DNA from: an uncultured Acidobacteriota bacterium
Lineage (GTDB): Bacteria > Acidobacteriota > Thermoanaerobaculia > UBA5066
Direction of reading: 5' to 3'
Assembly (NCBI GenBank): GCA_937902605.1
Contig: CALFNC010000310.1
Location: 1 to 9,213, forward strand
Length of the DNA: 9,213 nt
Part shown: piece after piece, positions 6,322-9,213 of the stretch
How positions within the stretch are numbered: position 1 is the first letter of the stretch
Layout: every line of letters starts with the position of its first letter
The notes under the pieces: generated by a model
Seen by the model: the letters and a program-made list of their open reading frames with translations, nothing else
What the model was told of the DNA's origin: nothing
Database searches by the model: none
Program-made: the position numbers and the translations under genes

Positions 6322-7719
6322 ATGTCGAAGCCGATTTCGGTTCACAAGTTCGGTGGAACGTCGCTCGGGTCGGCCGAGCGGATCGTCAGCGCCGCCCGTT
6401 TCCTTCAGAGGGCCGCGGCCCGCGGCCCGGTCGTCGCGGTGGCGTCGGCGATGGGGGGAGTCACCGACATCCTCCTGCAGGCCGCCCGCGACGCCGAGCG
6501 GGGCCGTCTGGCGCCCGCCCGCGCCACGGTCGAGGCGATCCGTCAACGCCACCTGGAGGCGGCCCGGGGGATTTCCGAGGCGACGGGCAAGGCCGTCGAG
6601 TTCGACGGGAGGCTCCTCGACGAGCTGACGACCGCGCTCTCCGGCATCTCGATGCTCCGCGAACGGACGCCGCGGGTCACCGACCTCGTGTCGTCCTTCG
6701 GCGAGCGGCTCTCCGCCCCAATGGTCTCCGCGGCGCTCTCGGCCCTCGGTGTCCCTTCCCGGCCCGTCGACGCCCGGACGATGATCGTCACGGACGACCG
6801 CCATGGCGCCGCCCAGTGCGACCGGAAGAAGAGCGACCCCAAGATCCGGCGGACGCTCCAGCCTCTCGTGTCGAAGGGCGTGGTGCCGGTCGTGACCGGT
6901 TTCATCGGGCGGAGCCCTTCGGGCGAGACGACGACCCTCGGGCGCTCCGGCTCGGACACCACGGCGGCCCTCGTCGGCGCGGCGCTCCACGCGTCGGAGG
7001 TCGTCATCTGGACCGACGTCGACGGCGTCCTGTCCGCCGACCCCAGGATCGTTCCGGACGCGCACCTGCTCCGCCGCCTGTCGTACCGAGAAGCGGCCGA
7101 GATGACCTACTTCGGGGCGAAGGTGCTCCACTTTCCGGCGGTCCTTCCCGCCATCGCCGCCGGCGTTCCGCTCGTCATCCGCAACTCGTTCGCCCCTAAA
7201 GGCCCCGGGACCACGATCTCGGCCAAAGGAAACCCCGGCCGCGGGATCCGGGCCGTCACGGCAATCTCGGGGATGTGCCTGATCTCGCTGAATGGGGGCG
7301 GGATGGCGGGGATCCCCGGGATCGCCGCGCGTGTCTTCGGCACCACCGCCCGCATCGGCGTTTCGGTCGTCATGTTCTCCCAGGCCTCCTCGGAGCAGAA
7401 CATTGCCCTCCTGATCCCCGAGGCCGACCGCGCCCGGACCGTCGCCGCGCTCGACCAGGAGTTCCGGTACGAGCGGCTGACGGGCGCCATCGACGGGGTC
7501 TCGGCCCGCGTCCGGATCGCCATCGTCGCGGCGGTCGGGGACGGGATGCGCGGGACGAAGGGGGTGGCAGCCAAGGTGTTCGACGCGGTCGCACGCGCCG
7601 GCGTGAACGTCGAGGTGATCGCGCAGGGGTCGTCCGAGTGCAACATCTCGTTCGCGGTCGAGGAGCGCGACCGGGCCGCCGCCGTCAAGGCGCTCCACCA
7701 GGCGCTGGCGACCGAATGA
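6322..7719 (+). CDS. lysC: Aspartate kinase, monofunctional, ThrA-type with two ACT domains
   Basis: Phosphorylates aspartate to aspartyl-4-phosphate, the entry step to threonine, methionine, lysine and diaminopimelate. The protein has 465 residues. Kinase domain about 1-297: KFGGTS at 9-14, [11 protein letters not shown] at 124-134, [14 protein letters not shown] at 207-220, [13 protein letters not shown] at 230-242 and YFGAKVLH at 263-270. ACT domains follow at about 313-390 and 397-465. Their SQASSE (Q354) and AQGSSE (Q435) motifs match the threonine-binding QxSSE motifs of ThrA-type enzymes, not lysine-sensitive LysC, so threonine feedback is inferred. The protein stops where E. coli ThrA would continue into homoserine dehydrogenase. 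The stop overlaps the thrB start (ATGA, 7716-7719). The start is set by SVHKFGGTS at residues 6-14. The symbol could equally be thrA; lysC is used because the enzyme is monofunctional. Confidence 0.95.
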   Translation: MSKPISVHKFGGTSLGSAERIVSAARFLQRAAARGPVVAVASAMGGVTDILLQAARDAERGRLAPARATVEAIRQRHLEAARGISEATGKAVEFDGRLLDELTTALSGISMLRERTPRVTDLVSSFGERLSAPMVSAALSALGVPSRPVDARTMIVTDDRHGAAQCDRKKSDPKIRRTLQPLVSKGVVPVVTGFIGRSPSGETTTLGRSGSDTTAALVGAALHASEVVIWTDVDGVLSADPRIVPDAHLLRRLSYREAAEMTYFGAKVLHFPAVLPAIAAGVPLVIRNSFAPKGPGTTISAKGNPGRGIRAVTAISGMCLISLNGGGMAGIPGIAARVFGTTARIGVSVVMFSQASSEQNIALLIPEADRARTVAALDQEFRYERLTGAIDGVSARVRIAIVAAVGDGMRGTKGVAAKVFDAVARAGVNVEVIAQGSSECNISFAVEERDRAAAVKALHQALATE

Positions 7720-8684
7720 GCGGCGTCCGGAGCTCCGTCCGGGTCTTCGCGCCCGCCTCGGTCGCCAACCTCGGCGTCGGGTTCGACGCCCTGGGCGCCG
7801 CGCTCGACCAGGCCGGCGACGTCGTCGTCGCCCGGAGGTCTCGCCGCCGCGGGGTGCGGGTCGTCTCGATCGAGGGGGACGACGGCCGGCTGCCGCTCGA
7901 CCCCGAGAGGAACACCGCCTCCGTCGCGGCTCGCGGCGTCCTGGAGATGGCCCGCGCCGGAGGATCCGCCGTGGCCGGGATCGACCTCGAGATCGTGAAG
8001 GGCCTTCCCCTCGAGAGCGGCATGGGATCTTCCGCCGCGTCAGCCGCCGCCGGGGGCTTCGCCACCGCCGCCCTGCTGGGAATCCGGGACCGGCGGAAGA
8101 TCCTCCTTCCCGTCCTGGAAGGAGAGAACGCCGCCGACGGCTCGTGGCACGGCGACAACGTTTTCGCGTCACTCCTCGGCGGTCTCGTCCTCGTCCCCTC
8201 CTCGCGCCCCGAGTGGCCGCTCCGGCCGATTTCCCTACCCTTCCCGGATCGGCTCCGCCTCGTCCTCGTCCACCCCGACTTCTCGCTGAAGACGTCGGAG
8301 TCCCGCAAGGTCCTCCCGAGAGAGATCCTTCTCGGGACGCACGTCCGGCAGGCGGCCGCGCTCGCGTTGCTCGTCGCCGCCCTCGCCGCGGGCGATCTGA
8401 AGGGGGCCGGGCGCGCGATCGACTCGGACTCCGTCGTCGATCCCGCCCGGGCTCCCCTCATCCCGGCGTACCACGCCGTCACACGGGCGATGCGCAGAGC
8501 GGGCGCGTTCGGCTGCGCCATCGCGGGGGCCGGTCCGTCGCTCCTCGCCCTGTCGGAGGAGGGACCGAAGGCCGCTGCCATCGCGAAGGCCGCTGTCGCC
8601 GCCTGGAAGGCCGAGGGAATCCGCGCGACCGCTGCCGTCCACCGCATCGACCCCCTCGGAGCGCGCGAGATCCCGCTCCCGTAG
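7716..8684 (+). CDS. thrB: Homoserine kinase (GHMP family)
   Basis: Phosphorylates L-homoserine to O-phosphohomoserine, the substrate of ThrC. The protein has 322 residues (E. coli 310). GHMP motifs in order: VFAPASVANLGVGFDALG at 10-27, with N18 and D24 in the substrate region; the ATP loop LPLESGMGSSAASAAAG at 98-114; HGDNVFASLLGG at 145-156; and the C-terminal glycine-rich motif GCAIAGAGPSLLAL at 266-279. The start is taken as ATG at 7716, which overlaps the lysC stop by 4 nt. The frame stays open upstream to about 7275, but that stretch is the shadow of lysC, and homology begins at VRVFAPAS. No Shine-Dalgarno is visible, so translation is probably coupled to lysC. No broken motif is seen. 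Confidence 0.96.
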   Translation: MSGVRSSVRVFAPASVANLGVGFDALGAALDQAGDVVVARRSRRRGVRVVSIEGDDGRLPLDPERNTASVAARGVLEMARAGGSAVAGIDLEIVKGLPLESGMGSSAASAAAGGFATAALLGIRDRRKILLPVLEGENAADGSWHGDNVFASLLGGLVLVPSSRPEWPLRPISLPFPDRLRLVLVHPDFSLKTSESRKVLPREILLGTHVRQAAALALLVAALAAGDLKGAGRAIDSDSVVDPARAPLIPAYHAVTRAMRRAGAFGCAIAGAGPSLLALSEEGPKAAAIAKAAVAAWKAEGIRATAAVHRIDPLGAREIPLP

Positions 8685-8696
8685 ACTCGGCACGGC

Positions 8697-9213
8697 ATGG
8701 CCCCTCAGACTCGCTTCCGCTGCGTTTCCTGCGCCGCCGACTTCCCGATCGAGGAAGTCCGGACCGCGTGCGCGACCTGCGGGTCCCTCCTCGACGTCGA
8801 GCACGACCTGGCGTCCTTCGGACGGTCGGGGGCCGACTGGCGCAGCCTGTTCGACCGCCGGCGGTCGGCGCTCCCGGGCCTGGCCACGAAGCCGTACGAG
8901 CAAAGCGGCGTCTGGCGCTACCGGGAGCACGTTCTTCCCTGCCTCCCCGAGGTCTCGATCGTCAGCAAGCCGGAAGGGAACACTCGCCTCTACCCGGGAC
9001 GCGCTCTCGGAGACGAGCTCGGACTCTCCCGGATGTTCGTCAAGCACGAGGGGGAGAGCCCGACCCTGTCGTTCAAGGACCGGGGAATGACCGTCGGGGT
9101 CTCGTGGGCGCGCCACCTCGGTATCAGGGACGTGGCCTGCGCGTCGACCGGTGACACGTCGGCCGCCGCCGCCGCCTACGCCGCCGAGGTCCCCGGGATG
9201 CGCGGCATCGTCC
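8697..9213 (+). CDS. thrC: Threonine synthase with N-terminal zinc ribbon, partial at right edge
   Basis: PLP enzyme converting O-phosphohomoserine to threonine and phosphate. The window holds the first 172 codons. Residues 1-30 form a rubredoxin-like CxxC pair (C9, C12, C25, C28), a likely zinc ribbon found in many bacterial and archaeal ThrC proteins but absent from E. coli ThrC. Then come the substrate-loop motif EGNTRLY (93-99) and SFKDRGM with the PLP lysine K127, followed by ASTGDTSAAAAAYAAE, the usual nucleotide-fold helix. The ATG at 8697 is 12 nt past the thrB stop. No Shine-Dalgarno is seen; TAGACT (8682-8687), which includes the thrB TAG, lies 9 nt upstream and could be an internal start signal or chance. 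The gene is the third of the operon. The frame is intact to the edge. Confidence 0.93.
   Translation, partial: MAPQTRFRCVSCAADFPIEEVRTACATCGSLLDVEHDLASFGRSGADWRSLFDRRRSALPGLATKPYEQSGVWRYREHVLPCLPEVSIVSKPEGNTRLYPGRALGDELGLSRMFVKHEGESPTLSFKDRGMTVGVSWARHLGIRDVACASTGDTSAAAAAYAAEVPGMRGIV

Noticed and set aside
7275..7715. Upstream in-frame extension of thrB
   Set aside because: It overlaps lysC in another frame and encodes Arg/Gly/Asp-rich sequence. Homoserine kinase homology begins a few residues after the ATG at 7716.
6286..8172. Long minus-strand open frame running from the lipoprotein ORF back through lysC into thrB
   Set aside because: The translation is Arg/Gly/Asp-rich without motifs and is opposite two well-supported genes. 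Only its last 41 codons, in the intergenic spacer, look like a protein.
1..9213. CRISPR arrays, tRNA or rRNA genes, insertion sequences, attachment sites, phage or defence clusters beyond the toxin-antitoxin pair
   Set aside because: No repeated spacer-like units, tRNA-like folds, transposase motifs or terminal repeats were seen. Genes fill nearly all of the window.

Overview
The window is high-G+C bacterial chromosome (about two thirds G+C by eye), tightly packed and mostly housekeeping. A probable lipoprotein and an exported peptidase suggest an organism with an envelope/periplasm. The mix resembles high-GC, deep-branching phyla such as Acidobacteriota, but I cannot fix the taxon from the sequence alone.

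Layout. (1) 1-3198, minus strand: carB, the large subunit of carbamoyl-phosphate synthetase. It is read without interruption from a GTG start to the left edge, and only the last few residues are missing. (2) 3199-3270: a 72-bp divergent spacer. (3) 3271-5385, plus: an oligopeptidase B-type S9 serine peptidase with an apparent N-terminal signal peptide. (4) 5411-6132, minus: a vapBC-type toxin-antitoxin pair, with a Phd/YefM-family antitoxin overlapping a PIN-domain toxin by 4 nt. (5) 6160-6285, minus: a 41-codon candidate lipoprotein gene. (6) 6322 to the right edge, plus: a threonine-branch operon of aspartate kinase (ThrA-type ACT domains, no fused homoserine dehydrogenase), thrB and the first 172 codons of thrC. 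lysC and thrB overlap by 4 nt; thrB and thrC are 12 nt apart.

How the genes fit together. Aspartate kinase makes aspartyl phosphate, ThrB phosphorylates homoserine and ThrC converts phosphohomoserine to threonine. The intervening asd and hom genes are not in the window. carB supplies carbamoyl phosphate to pyrimidine and arginine synthesis; its partner carA is not next to its 5' end. The peptidase and the toxin-antitoxin module have no visible metabolic link to these pathways.

The most interesting signal is in the start regions. Four transcription-unit-leading genes (carB, the antitoxin, the small lipoprotein and lysC) have no convincing Shine-Dalgarno sequence, but each has a TANNNT (-10-like) hexamer 6-8 nt before its start codon. 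This is the arrangement expected for leaderless mRNAs. The internal toxin gene and the peptidase gene have Shine-Dalgarno-like sequences instead. I did not find a clearly new multi-gene system.
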